The notes under the pieces are model-generated. The model was not told where the DNA came from, searched no databases, and saw only the letters and a list, made by a program, of their open reading frames with translations. Positions 16,010 to 23,789 of a stretch of DNA of 64,000 bases are shown here, piece by piece. Positions within the stretch are counted from its first letter, which is position 1, and every line of letters begins with the position of its first letter. This DNA comes from an uncultured beta proteobacterium (GTDB lineage Bacteria > Pseudomonadota > Gammaproteobacteria > Burkholderiales > Burkholderiaceae_C). The translations under genes were made by a program, and so were the position numbers. The DNA is taken from positions 1 through 64,000 of the forward strand of contig CAIMBE010000076.1 in assembly GCA_903839085.1 (NCBI GenBank), in the 5' to 3' direction.

Positions 16010-16975
16010 TTATTTTAGAACGCCGGCTTCCCGGTAGAACTTCTCGGCACCCGGGTGGAACGGGATGCCCACGCCCTGGACCGCGTTCTGCACCGTGATG
16101 TACTTGCCCTTGGCATGGCCGGCAGCCAGCGTCTTTTGCGCGGCCTCGCCGTAGAGCGCCTTGGTGATCTGGTAGACCGTTTCGGCATCGGCCTTGTCGC
16201 TGGTCACCCACTGCGCGCCAACCGCCAGCGTCCTGACGGCGGCCACGCCCTTGTAGGTGTCGGCCGGAATGTTGTCGACCGCGAAGAAGGGGCTCGCCTT
16301 GCGCAAGCCATCGGCCTGCGGGCCGTCGATCGGCACCAGTTCGATGCCGGCACCGCTCGATGCCAGCTCGGCAATCGCGCCCGCCGGGGCGCCGCCGGTA
16401 AAGAAGAAGGCATCCAGAGCGCCGTCCTTCATCTTGTCGCCGGCCTGGTTGGGCTTGATGTACTCGGGCTTGATGTCGGTTTCCCTGACGCCATAGGCCA
16501 GCAGCACGAGGCGGGCATTGATCAGGGTGCCGGAGCCGGGCTCATCGAGCGCCACGCGCTTGCCCTTGAGGTCGGCCACGCTCTTGATGTTGGAGCCCTT
16601 CTTGACCACGATGTGCAGGCTCTCGGGATACAGGTTGGCAATCATGCGCAAACCCGCGACGTTGGGCTTGCCTTCGTAAATGCCGGTGCCCTTCTGCGCC
16701 CAGGTGGCAACGTCGGACTGGCTGAAACCGGACTCCATGGAGCCGCCTGCGATGCCGTTGACATTGGCCAGCGAGCCGTTGGAGGCTTGCGCCGTGGCGA
16801 CAATCTTGCCCGGGACCGAGACCGCGTTGGCGATCATGCCGCCGATCGGGTAGTAGGTGCCGGCGGTGCCGCCGGTGCCGATGCGGAAGAACTGCTGCGC
16901 CTGGGCGCTGCCGGCCAGGGCCACGCTGCCGGCCAGGGCCAGCAGGGCGGTGTGGAGAAGACGTTTCAGAATCAT
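16010..16975 (-). CDS. TAXI family TRAP solute-binding protein
   Basis: The protein has 321 residues. A signal peptide (LLHTALLALAGSVALAGSAQA) precedes QQFFRIGTGGTAGTYYPIGG, the signature opening of TAXI-type periplasmic receptors. Further on, FSQSDVATWAQKG and KRVALDEPGSGTLINARLVL are consistent with the family. It delivers the ligand to the fused TRAP permease encoded next. The ligand class (carboxylate) is inferred only. Confidence 0.9.
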   Translation of the reverse strand: MILKRLLHTALLALAGSVALAGSAQAQQFFRIGTGGTAGTYYPIGGMIANAVSVPGKIVATAQASNGSLANVNGIAGGSMESGFSQSDVATWAQKGTGIYEGKPNVAGLRMIANLYPESLHIVVKKGSNIKSVADLKGKRVALDEPGSGTLINARLVLLAYGVRETDIKPEYIKPNQAGDKMKDGALDAFFFTGGAPAGAIAELASSGAGIELVPIDGPQADGLRKASPFFAVDNIPADTYKGVAAVRTLAVGAQWVTSDKADAETVYQITKALYGEAAQKTLAAGHAKGKYITVQNAVQGVGIPFHPGAEKFYREAGVLK

Positions 16976-17138
16976 GATTTTCCAGTCTGGTTAAGAGGGC
17001 TGAGGCAAAAGAACAAGCCGCCAAGAGCAGGCGCAGCTTGCGCTCTGAGTCCCCCAGGGATGCCCGCGGCGGCGCTACAAGGCAGGGCTATTTTACGCAG
17101 TCTCCAATGGCGCCTGCCGGTCGCCGCGGATCAGGCGC

Positions 17139-17852
17139 TCAGACGCCGAGAAAGGCAGACAGCCTGCCATCGGTCGCCAGCGCGCCCGACGCCCCCTGCA
17201 GCACGACACGGCCCTTCTGCAGGACCAGCGCCTGGCTGGAGCGTGCCAGCACTTTGCGGTAGTCGCGATCGACGATCAGCGTGGCGATGCCGCTGTCGCG
17301 AATCTCGCCGATCACGCGCCAGATGTCAGCCACGATCAGGGGCGCCAGTCCCTCTGTTGCCTCGTCCAGCACGATCAGCTCCGGGTGCGTCATGAGGGCC
17401 CGCCCGATCGACAGCATCTGCTGCTCGCCACCGGAGAGCTGCCCGCCCCATTGCGCGACGCGTTCCCCCAGCCGCGGAAAAGTCGACAGCACGCGCTCCA
17501 GGGTCCAGTCATTGCGACCATCGCGGCCGCGCCGCGCCGCCATCAGCAGGTTCTCGCGCACCGTGAGATTCGGGAACACGCCGCGTCCTTCGGGCACGTA
17601 GGCGATGCCCAGGCGCGCCACCGCGTGCGGCTGGAACCCCGAGGCATCCTGCCCGAACAATCCGATGTAGCCGTCGCGCTGGCGCACATGACCGAGCAGC
17701 GCGCGGATCAGCGTGCTCTTGCCCATGCCGTTGCGCCCGAGCAGGCCGACGGTCTCGCCGCGCGCGATTTTCAGGTCGACGCCGTGCAGCACATGGCTCG
17801 AACCGTACCAGGCGTGAACAGCGCGCGCGTCGACGATCAGTTCACTGCCCAT
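17139..17852 (-). CDS. livF: ABC transporter ATPase, LivF type
   Basis: The protein has 237 residues from ATG 17852 (MGSELIVDARAV); the 434-residue track frame mixes in an unrelated upstream frame. Walker A is GLLGRNGMGKST, the signature motif is QLSGGEQQML, and Walker B is ELIVLDEATEGL, ending with a D-loop-type region. It overlaps the livG stop by 11 bp. It is the last gene of an operon with an alpha/beta hydrolase, binding protein, livH, livM and livG that is divergent from boxR, so benzoate (or related aromatic acid) uptake is the best guess. Confidence 0.9.
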   Translation of the reverse strand: MGSELIVDARAVHAWYGSSHVLHGVDLKIARGETVGLLGRNGMGKSTLIRALLGHVRQRDGYIGLFGQDASGFQPHAVARLGIAYVPEGRGVFPNLTVRENLLMAARRGRDGRNDWTLERVLSTFPRLGERVAQWGGQLSGGEQQMLSIGRALMTHPELIVLDEATEGLAPLIVADIWRVIGEIRDSGIATLIVDRDYRKVLARSSQALVLQKGRVVLQGASGALATDGRLSAFLGV

Positions 17853-18606
17853 CGTCGGGCTCCCCGAGGTAGGCCAGGCGCACCGCCGCGTTGTTGCGCA
17901 CAAAGTCAGGCGAGCCCGAGGCGATGACCGCGCCGTTGACCATGACCGTGATGCGCTCGGCAATGCGGAAGACGGCGTCCATGTCGTGCTCCACCAGCAG
18001 GATGGCGTGGCGCTGCTTGAGTTCGGCCAGCAAGGCCAGCATGCGTTCGGTTTCTTCGGCGCCCATGCCAGCCAGCGGTTCGTCGAGCAGCAGCACCACG
18101 GGGTTGGTCGCCAGGCACATGGCGATCTCCAACTGGCGCTTCTGGCCGTGCGAGAGCAGGCCGGCGGTGCGCTCGAGCATGCCGGCCAGGCCGGCCCGGG
18201 CGGCAGCCTCGCGCGCCGCCGTGGCGCTGACGGTGCAGCGCTGCGCATCCTGCCAGAAGGCCCAGGGCCTGGGCAGGCGCATCTGCGCGGCCAGGCGGCA
18301 GTTCTCGAACACGCTGAAGCTCGGGTAGATCGTGTTGCGCTGGTAGCTGCGCCCGAGGCCGGCGCGCGCGCGCCGCGGCTGCGCCCATTTCGTCGCGTCC
18401 TGGCCCAGCAGTTCGATGCGCCCGCTGCTGGGCTCGATTTCACCCGACAGGATGTTGATCAGGGTCGATTTGCCGGCGCCATTGGGACCGATCACCGCAT
18501 GCACGCTGCGGCGCTCGAGTTCCAGCGACACCTTGTTCAGCGCCACCAGGCCGCCCCATCGGCGCGTGAGCTCAAAGCTGCGCAGCAGCACTTCGGGTTC
18601 ACTCAT
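17842..18606 (-). CDS. livG: ABC transporter ATPase, LivG type
   Basis: The protein has 254 residues from ATG 18606 (MSEPEVLLRSFELTRRWGG). Walker A is VIGPNGAGKSTLIN, the signature is LLSHGQKRQLEIAM (a LivG-type variant), Walker B is VVLLLDEPLAGM, followed by ILLVEHDMDAVF with the switch His. The start overlaps the livM stop by 8 bp, indicating translational coupling. Confidence 0.9.
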   Translation of the reverse strand: MSEPEVLLRSFELTRRWGGLVALNKVSLELERRSVHAVIGPNGAGKSTLINILSGEIEPSSGRIELLGQDATKWAQPRRARAGLGRSYQRNTIYPSFSVFENCRLAAQMRLPRPWAFWQDAQRCTVSATAAREAAARAGLAGMLERTAGLLSHGQKRQLEIAMCLATNPVVLLLDEPLAGMGAEETERMLALLAELKQRHAILLVEHDMDAVFRIAERITVMVNGAVIASGSPDFVRNNAAVRLAYLGEPDDGQ

Positions 18607-19603
18607 CGCCAGGCTCCGCTGCGCCGCCGCCCGCGCCCGCGCCCGGGCGTTCCAGCAGACGCCGCGCCAACTGCTGCGGCACGCCCGCCAGTCCGAGCGG
18701 CAGCAGGGCGACACTGGCGATGATCGTCATGCCCAGGCCGAGTTGCCAGTGCTTGGCGAAGTCGCCGAAGATCGCTTCCGACTTGAACAACTCCTGCAGC
18801 AAGGCAAAGGCGAACGCCCCGATGAGCGCGCCCCGCAGGTGGCCAATGCCGCCCAGAATGATCATGATCAGCACGTTGCCCGAGACATGCCAGCTGATCA
18901 GCTCCGGATTCACGTAGCCATCCTTCACCGCGAACAGGAAGCCGGCCAGCCCGGCAATGGCGCCGGAGATGACAAAGGCCGCCAATTTGTAGCCAAAGGT
19001 CGAGAAACCGGTGGCCCGCATGCGCTGCTCGTTGACCCGGATGCCGGCCAGCGCGCGACCAAAGCGCGAGCGCAGCAGCACGGCGAGAAAGCCAAATGTC
19101 GCCATCAGGCAGGCCAGCGTGAAGCTGTAAAGCACCAGCGGTCGGTCGAGGTCAAGCAGGGCGCCCAGCACCGGTTTGAAGGTCATGTAGATGCCGTCGG
19201 TGCCACCGCCCAGCGGCGTGTCGTGCGCCACGTAGTAAGCCATCTGGGCAAAGGCCAGCGTGACCATGATGAAATAGACGCCGCTGGTGCGCAGCGACAA
19301 CATGCCCACCAGCAGCGCGTAGAGCGCCGCCGCCAGCACGCAGACCGGCAAGAGCCAGAGCAGCGAGGCCGAACCGTCCTGCGGTGACAGCCGCACCGCG
19401 GCATAGGCGCCGATCCCCAGGAACGCGGCCTGTCCGAAGCAGACCAGTCCGGTGCCGCCCACCAGCAGTTCAAGGCTGAGCGCAAAGACGGCAAAGATCA
19501 TGATCTTGGTGACCAGGTCGATGCCGTATTTTCCGGCGACCAGCGGAAACAGTGCCAGCGCGGCAAAAGCCAGGACCGAGAAAACGACCTTGCTGTGTTT
19601 CAT
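18599..19603 (-). CDS. livM: ABC transporter permease, LivM type
   Basis: The protein has 334 residues and is membrane-embedded, with several hydrophobic helices. Conserved LivM elements are GTGLVCFGQAAFLGIGAYAA, GVYFIMVTLAFAQMAYYV and ILGGIGHLRGALIGAFAF. The C-terminal tail is rich in Ala/Gly/Arg and low in complexity. It follows livH after 16 bp. Confidence 0.9.
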   Translation of the reverse strand: MKHSKVVFSVLAFAALALFPLVAGKYGIDLVTKIMIFAVFALSLELLVGGTGLVCFGQAAFLGIGAYAAVRLSPQDGSASLLWLLPVCVLAAALYALLVGMLSLRTSGVYFIMVTLAFAQMAYYVAHDTPLGGGTDGIYMTFKPVLGALLDLDRPLVLYSFTLACLMATFGFLAVLLRSRFGRALAGIRVNEQRMRATGFSTFGYKLAAFVISGAIAGLAGFLFAVKDGYVNPELISWHVSGNVLIMIILGGIGHLRGALIGAFAFALLQELFKSEAIFGDFAKHWQLGLGMTIIASVALLPLGLAGVPQQLARRLLERPGAGAGGGAAEPGDE

Positions 19604-19619
19604 GTGAATAAGCCCGCGC

Positions 19620-20501
19620 CTAGCCGGCCTTGAACAGACCGCTGGGTTTCCACAGCAGGATCAGGGCCATCAGCACATAAACCAGCACCCCCGAGGCCTG
19701 CGGCAGCAGCACCTTGCCGAAGGTGTCAACGACGCCAATCAGCAGGGCTGCCAGCAAGGCGCCGCGGATCGAGCCGATACCGCCGATCACCACCACGACA
19801 AAGCAGATGATCAGCACCGTGTTGCCCATGCCGGGGTAGACCGATGAAACCGGGGCCGCAATCATGCCGGCGAAGACCGCCACCGCCATGCCGGCAGCGA
19901 ACACCACGCGGTACAGGAACTTGATGTCGATGCCGAGCGACTGCACCATCTCGCGATTGGTGCTGCCGGCGCGGATCATCATGCCCAGGCGAGTGCGCGT
20001 GAACACCAGGTACATGCCCAGCGCCAGCAGCAGGCAGACCGCCGAGATGAAGAGCCGGTACACGGGGTAGGTCATCAGGTCGCTCAGCGGCAGCGTGCCC
20101 GACAGGATGGGAGGCGGCTGCACACCGTGCACATCATCACCCACCAGCATGCTGCGCAGCTCTTCGAAGACCAGGATCAGGCCATAGGTCATGAGCACCT
20201 GCTGCAGGTGCTCACGCTCGTACAGAAAGCTGAAGAAAGCCCACTCCAGCACATAACCCGCTATCACTGCCAGCACCAGGCCGACCAGCAGCGTGGCAAA
20301 GAAGCCCCCGCCAAAGGTGGCTCCGACGATCGGCGCCAGCGCGTACGCCATATAGGCGCCGATCATGTAGAAGCTGCCGTGCGCCAGGTTGATCACGCCC
20401 ATGATGCCGAAGATCAGGGTCAGGCCCGACGCCACCAGGAACAGCAGCAAGCCGTACTGCAGCGCGTTCAGGCACTGGATCAGGAAAGTGATCAGGTCCA
20501 T
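19620..20501 (-). CDS. livH: ABC transporter permease, LivH type
   Basis: The protein has 293 residues with multiple membrane spans. It has the LivH pattern LTLIFGIMGVINLAHGSFYM near the N-terminus and VIGGIGSIRGALLAALLIG near the C-terminus. It is separated from the binding-protein gene upstream by a REP element and a 17-bp tandem array (203 bp), which may lower permease expression relative to the binding protein. Confidence 0.9.
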   Translation of the reverse strand: MDLITFLIQCLNALQYGLLLFLVASGLTLIFGIMGVINLAHGSFYMIGAYMAYALAPIVGATFGGGFFATLLVGLVLAVIAGYVLEWAFFSFLYEREHLQQVLMTYGLILVFEELRSMLVGDDVHGVQPPPILSGTLPLSDLMTYPVYRLFISAVCLLLALGMYLVFTRTRLGMMIRAGSTNREMVQSLGIDIKFLYRVVFAAGMAVAVFAGMIAAPVSSVYPGMGNTVLIICFVVVVIGGIGSIRGALLAALLIGVVDTFGKVLLPQASGVLVYVLMALILLWKPSGLFKAG

Positions 20502-20550
20502 GGCTCGTCTTCAGCGGCGAAGCGCCGCAGCGCAGGGCCGCCCCCTCTGG

Positions 20551-20620
20551 TCATCGCGAGCGCAGCGTGGCGATCCATGGCTTCAGGGGGCATGGATTGC
20601 TTCACTGCGTTCGCAAAGAC
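20551..20620. repeat. REP-like element
   Basis: TCATCGCGAGCGCAGCGTGGCGATCCATGG...GGATTGCTTCACTGCGTTCGCAAAGAC is the same family and almost the same layout as 1588-1660, again with a tandem array growing from its distal end. Confidence 0.75.
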
Positions 20621-20685
20621 GAGTAAACGGCGATGACGAGTAAACGGCGATGACGAGTAAACAGCGATGACGAGTAAACAGCAGT
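20618..20685. repeat. Tandem array, four 17-bp units
   Basis: Four contiguous copies of GACGAGTAAACGGCGAT were counted; units 3 and 4 carry AACAGC, and unit 4 ends in AGT. The array lies between the binding-protein stop and the livH start. Confidence 0.88.
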
Positions 20686-20704
20686 TCGGCAACTCTTGCC
20701 TTCC

Positions 20705-21865
20705 CTACATCTTGCAGCCGCGCGCCGGATCGGCCAGTGCCTTGATGGCCACGTTGACGACCTTGTTCTCCTTGCCTGTGACCTGGCGCAGGTAGATGTC
20801 CTGCACCGGGTTGTGCGCCTTGGACAGCATGAAGGATCCGCGCGGGCTGTCGATCCTGGCTTTCTCCAGGGCCGCCGTGAACTCGGCCTTCTTCGTGATG
20901 TCGCCCTTGGCCGCGGTCAGGCCGATGCCCAGCATCTGCGCTGCATCGTAGCCCTGCACGGCATAGACGTCGGGCTGGAGCTTGTAGGTCTTGGCGTAGG
21001 CCAGGCGGAACGCGTTGTCGCGCGGCGTGCCCAGGCTGTCGGCGTAGTGCAGTGCGGTGATCAGGCCGTCGGCGTCGGCGCCCTGGGCATCGAGCGTGCC
21101 ATCGGTCAGGAAGCCGGCGCCGTACAGGGGAATGCTCTTCTTCAGGCCCGCGGCTGCGTAATCCTTGACGAACTTGACGGCGGCACCGCCTGCAAAGAAG
21201 ACGTACACCGCGTCCGGCTTGAGGGCCGCAATCTCGGTCAGCAGGGCCTGGAACTCCACGCCCGGAAACGGCAGGTTGAGGTCCTTGACGATCTGGCCGC
21301 CGCCCTTCTCGAACGCCTCGCGGAAGCCTTTCACGGACTCGTCGCCGGCCGCGTACTTGTGGGTCAGGGTGACGGCCCTGCGGGCGCCCTTCTTGGCGGC
21401 AACCTCGCCCATGGCGTAGGCTGGCTGCCAGTTGCTGAAGGAACTGCGGAAGATGTTGGGCGCGCACATGGCGCCGGTCACGATGTCGGCGCCGGCGTTG
21501 GGCACGATCAGAATCGTGCCGGTGTCCTTCGCGACCTTGGCCATCGCCATCGCCACGCCGGAATGCACGCTGCCAACCAGCACGTCGACGTTGTCGCGCT
21601 TGACCAGCTTGTTGACGTTGTCGGTGGCTTTGGACGGATCGGACTCGTCATCGACCTTGACGAACTCGATTTCGCGGCCGGCCAGTTTGCCGTCCTTTTC
21701 GGCTACGAAGAGCCGAAATCCATTCTCGATGGCGATGCCGAGCGCGGCGTAGGTCCCGGTGTAGGGCAGCATCAGGCCGATCTTGAGTTTGGCCGGTGTT
21801 TGGGCCAGGCTCAAAGATGCGGCCATGGCGCAGGCGGCGAGCAGGGCAATGCGATGTGCTTTCAT
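20705..21865 (-). CDS. ABC transporter periplasmic binding protein, box-linked
   Basis: The protein has 386 residues with a signal peptide (MKAHRIALLAACAMAASLSLA) followed by KLKIGLMLPYTGTYAALGIA, the usual start of the Peripla_BP_6 fold. The substrate-pocket segment VGSVHSGVAMAMAKVAKDTG also fits. Its ATG overlaps the hydrolase stop by 4 bp (ATGA). Related binding proteins accompany box clusters in other betaproteobacteria, so benzoate or a related aromatic acid is a plausible ligand. Confidence 0.87.
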   Translation of the reverse strand: MKAHRIALLAACAMAASLSLAQTPAKLKIGLMLPYTGTYAALGIAIENGFRLFVAEKDGKLAGREIEFVKVDDESDPSKATDNVNKLVKRDNVDVLVGSVHSGVAMAMAKVAKDTGTILIVPNAGADIVTGAMCAPNIFRSSFSNWQPAYAMGEVAAKKGARRAVTLTHKYAAGDESVKGFREAFEKGGGQIVKDLNLPFPGVEFQALLTEIAALKPDAVYVFFAGGAAVKFVKDYAAAGLKKSIPLYGAGFLTDGTLDAQGADADGLITALHYADSLGTPRDNAFRLAYAKTYKLQPDVYAVQGYDAAQMLGIGLTAAKGDITKKAEFTAALEKARIDSPRGSFMLSKAHNPVQDIYLRQVTGKENKVVNVAIKALADPARGCKM

Positions 21866-22683
21866 GTGAGGTCTCCTCGGTTGTGGTTGTGAATGAATTG
21901 TGTCACGGCTTTGATGACCTTTTCTGGTTGATCGCGATGCGGCGAGTGTCCGCAGGCGGGCAAGGACAGCAATTCGGTCTGCGCCAGGCGTTGTTTGATG
22001 CCCTGAATCTGTCGCAGGGTGCCATATTCGTCATCGAGTCCCTGCAGCGCCAGCAGGGGGCAGCGGATGCCCGCGATCTCGGCCTCGATCGACCAGGCGC
22101 GAAAAGCCGGATCGAGCCAGATCCGGTTCCAGCCCCAAAAGGGCGAGTCGGGGTCATCGTGGTATTTGGCCAGCCGAGCGCGCAGGTCGGTCTCCAGGTA
22201 GGCCTTGCGCGCCAGTTCGATGCTGCTGACCGAAAGGTCTTCGACCAGGATGTGCGGCGCGGCGACCACGGCACCGGCGACTGCGTCAGGGAACTGCGCC
22301 GCGTAGAGCAGGGCGATCGAGCCGCCGTCGCTGTGGCCATAGAGCCAGGGCGGCTGCGCCTCAGCGTCAATGGCCAGCGCGTCCAAGAGGGCGGGCAGCA
22401 CCTCCAGCGCCTGCTGGTGCATGAAATCGCTGTTCCAGATTTCATCACGGGCGCGCGGCGTGGAGCGGCCGTAGCCGGGTCGCGAATAGACCAGACCGCG
22501 CCAGCCGGCGGCGTCGCACAGTTGTTGCGGGAAATCCTTCCACATGGCAAGTGACCCCAGTCCTTCGTGCAGGAAGACCATCAGGGGTGCGCCGGCGCGA
22601 TCGGGCGAGAGCCAGACATGCTCAATGCGCACCGGGCGCTTGCGCCAGTGAATTTCAACGAATTCGGAGTCTCTTTGTGCCAT
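21862..22683 (-). CDS. Alpha/beta hydrolase of the box-linked transporter operon
   Basis: The protein has 273 residues from ATG 22683; the track uses a TTG six codons earlier inside the operator palindrome. The oxyanion region is MVFLHEGLGS, the nucleophile elbow is GHSDGGSIALLYAA, and the late catalytic His lies in CGHSPHRDQPE. It is the first gene of the importer operon and overlaps the binding-protein start by 4 bp. Hydrolases of this type sit in box clusters and are proposed to act on dead-end thioesters, lactones or aryl esters; the exact substrate is not readable. Confidence 0.85.
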   Translation of the reverse strand: MAQRDSEFVEIHWRKRPVRIEHVWLSPDRAGAPLMVFLHEGLGSLAMWKDFPQQLCDAAGWRGLVYSRPGYGRSTPRARDEIWNSDFMHQQALEVLPALLDALAIDAEAQPPWLYGHSDGGSIALLYAAQFPDAVAGAVVAAPHILVEDLSVSSIELARKAYLETDLRARLAKYHDDPDSPFWGWNRIWLDPAFRAWSIEAEIAGIRCPLLALQGLDDEYGTLRQIQGIKQRLAQTELLSLPACGHSPHRDQPEKVIKAVTQFIHNHNRGDLT

Positions 22684-22687
22684 CGGT

Positions 22688-22718
22688 TGCACAATTGGCA
22701 AATATGAATTATTGTGCA
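22688..22718. promoter_or_regulatory. Palindromic operator in the hydrolase/boxR divergent gap
   Basis: TGCACAAT-15 bp-ATTGTGCA is a perfect 8-bp inverted repeat carrying TGCA at both outer ends. BoxR/BzdR repressors are known to bind TGCA-containing operators. The site sits right at the hydrolase start codon and 29 bp before boxR, so it could control both directions. Confidence 0.65.
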
Positions 22719-22747
22719 GGGATGAACGATAAGGACTGAATTCCTAC

Positions 22748-23677
22748 ATGTCAAGCACTATATTGCCTTTATCAGGGTTAACGACAGGTCAGACCGAGGC
22801 GGCGTCGCAGGAGAGGAATCCTTTTTTGACGGCGCTGGGAGAGCGTGTGCGCGCACTTCGCTCGCGCCGCGGCATGACGCGCAAGGCGCTCGCGCTCGGG
22901 GCGCAAGTCTCGGAGCGGCACCTGGCCAACCTGGAATACGGCGTCGGCAATGCATCCATTCTGGTGCTCTTGCAGGTGGCCGGCGCCCTGCAGTGCTCGC
23001 TGGGCGAACTGGTGAGTGACGTCACCAGTTCCTCGCCGGAGTGGCTGCTGATCCGCGAGTTGCTGGGCCAGCGCGACGAGGCCACGCTGCAGCGCGTGCG
23101 CGTGATGATCGGCGAATTGCTGGGCACCGGCGCTGGCCAGGCCGGGAAAAGCACTTGCGTCGCCCTGGTCGGCCTGCGCGGCGCCGGCAAATCGACACTC
23201 GGCCAACTGCTGGCCGAGGACCTTGACTTTCCCTTTGTCGAGCTGAGCCGCGAAATTGAAAAGTTTGCCGGTTGCAGCGTCTCTGAAATACAGGCGCTGT
23301 ACGGAATCAATGCCTACCGGCGCTACGAGCGCCGCGCGCTGGAGGAGACGATACAGATCTACCCGGAGGCGGTGGTCGCCGTTCCCGGCGGCCTGGTGTC
23401 GGACACCGGGACCTTCAACCAGCTGCTGTCACACTGCTCGACCGTCTGGTTGCAGGCCGACCCCGAGGACCATATGAAGCGCGTCATGGCGCAGGGTGAC
23501 CTGCGCCCGATGGCGGCCAGCCACGAGGCGATGGCTGATTTGAAGGGAATTCTGGCCGGGCGTGCCGCCTTCTACGCCAAGGCGCAGCTTCGAATTGATA
23601 CCAGCGCCCAGCCTCTGGCCGCCACCTTCCTGATTCTGCGCGAGCAGGTCAGGCGCCTTTTGCAACTGCCGGCCTGA
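22748..23677 (+). CDS. boxR: BoxR transcriptional regulator (XRE HTH plus shikimate-kinase-like sensor)
   Basis: The protein has 309 residues. Residues ~28-90 form an XRE-type helix-turn-helix (VRALRSRRGMTRKALALGAQVSERHL). From ~135 on there is a shikimate-kinase-like domain with Walker A GLRGAGKSTLGQLL and GINAYRRYERRALEE. This architecture is that of BzdR/BoxR, which bind benzoyl-CoA in the C-terminal domain and repress the bzd/box promoters. It is directly upstream of boxC in the same direction and divergent from the importer operon. TGCA-bearing sites lie on both sides of the gene. Confidence 0.95.
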   Translation: MSSTILPLSGLTTGQTEAASQERNPFLTALGERVRALRSRRGMTRKALALGAQVSERHLANLEYGVGNASILVLLQVAGALQCSLGELVSDVTSSSPEWLLIRELLGQRDEATLQRVRVMIGELLGTGAGQAGKSTCVALVGLRGAGKSTLGQLLAEDLDFPFVELSREIEKFAGCSVSEIQALYGINAYRRYERRALEETIQIYPEAVVAVPGGLVSDTGTFNQLLSHCSTVWLQADPEDHMKRVMAQGDLRPMAASHEAMADLKGILAGRAAFYAKAQLRIDTSAQPLAATFLILREQVRRLLQLPA

Positions 23678-23692
23678 GTTTTTGGGGGACAC

Positions 23693-23771
23693 TGCACGAA
23701 ATCCAATTTCTTGCTATAGTGTGCATTATGTTGCGTGTATCGATATGAATTGGTGCACTTTTATGCGTGCA
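23693..23771 (+). promoter_or_regulatory. boxC promoter with four TGCA half sites
   Basis: TGCA occurs at 23693, 23722, 23754 and 23768. TTGCTATAGT (23711-23720) offers an extended -10 (TGCTATAGT) with CTGCAC 17 bp upstream as a weak -35, so the first TGCA would overlap the -35 region and the second lies just after the -10. This matches the promoter-operator layout expected for BoxR repression. Confidence 0.55.
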
Positions 23772-23789
23772 AACAATGGAGAATCGCCC

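Noticed and set aside
17139-18443. 434-residue reading of livF
   Set aside because: The upstream half is an out-of-frame shadow of livG. The real start is at 17852.
20618-20685. CRISPR-like array
   Set aside because: The 17-bp units have no spacers and no cas genes are present.
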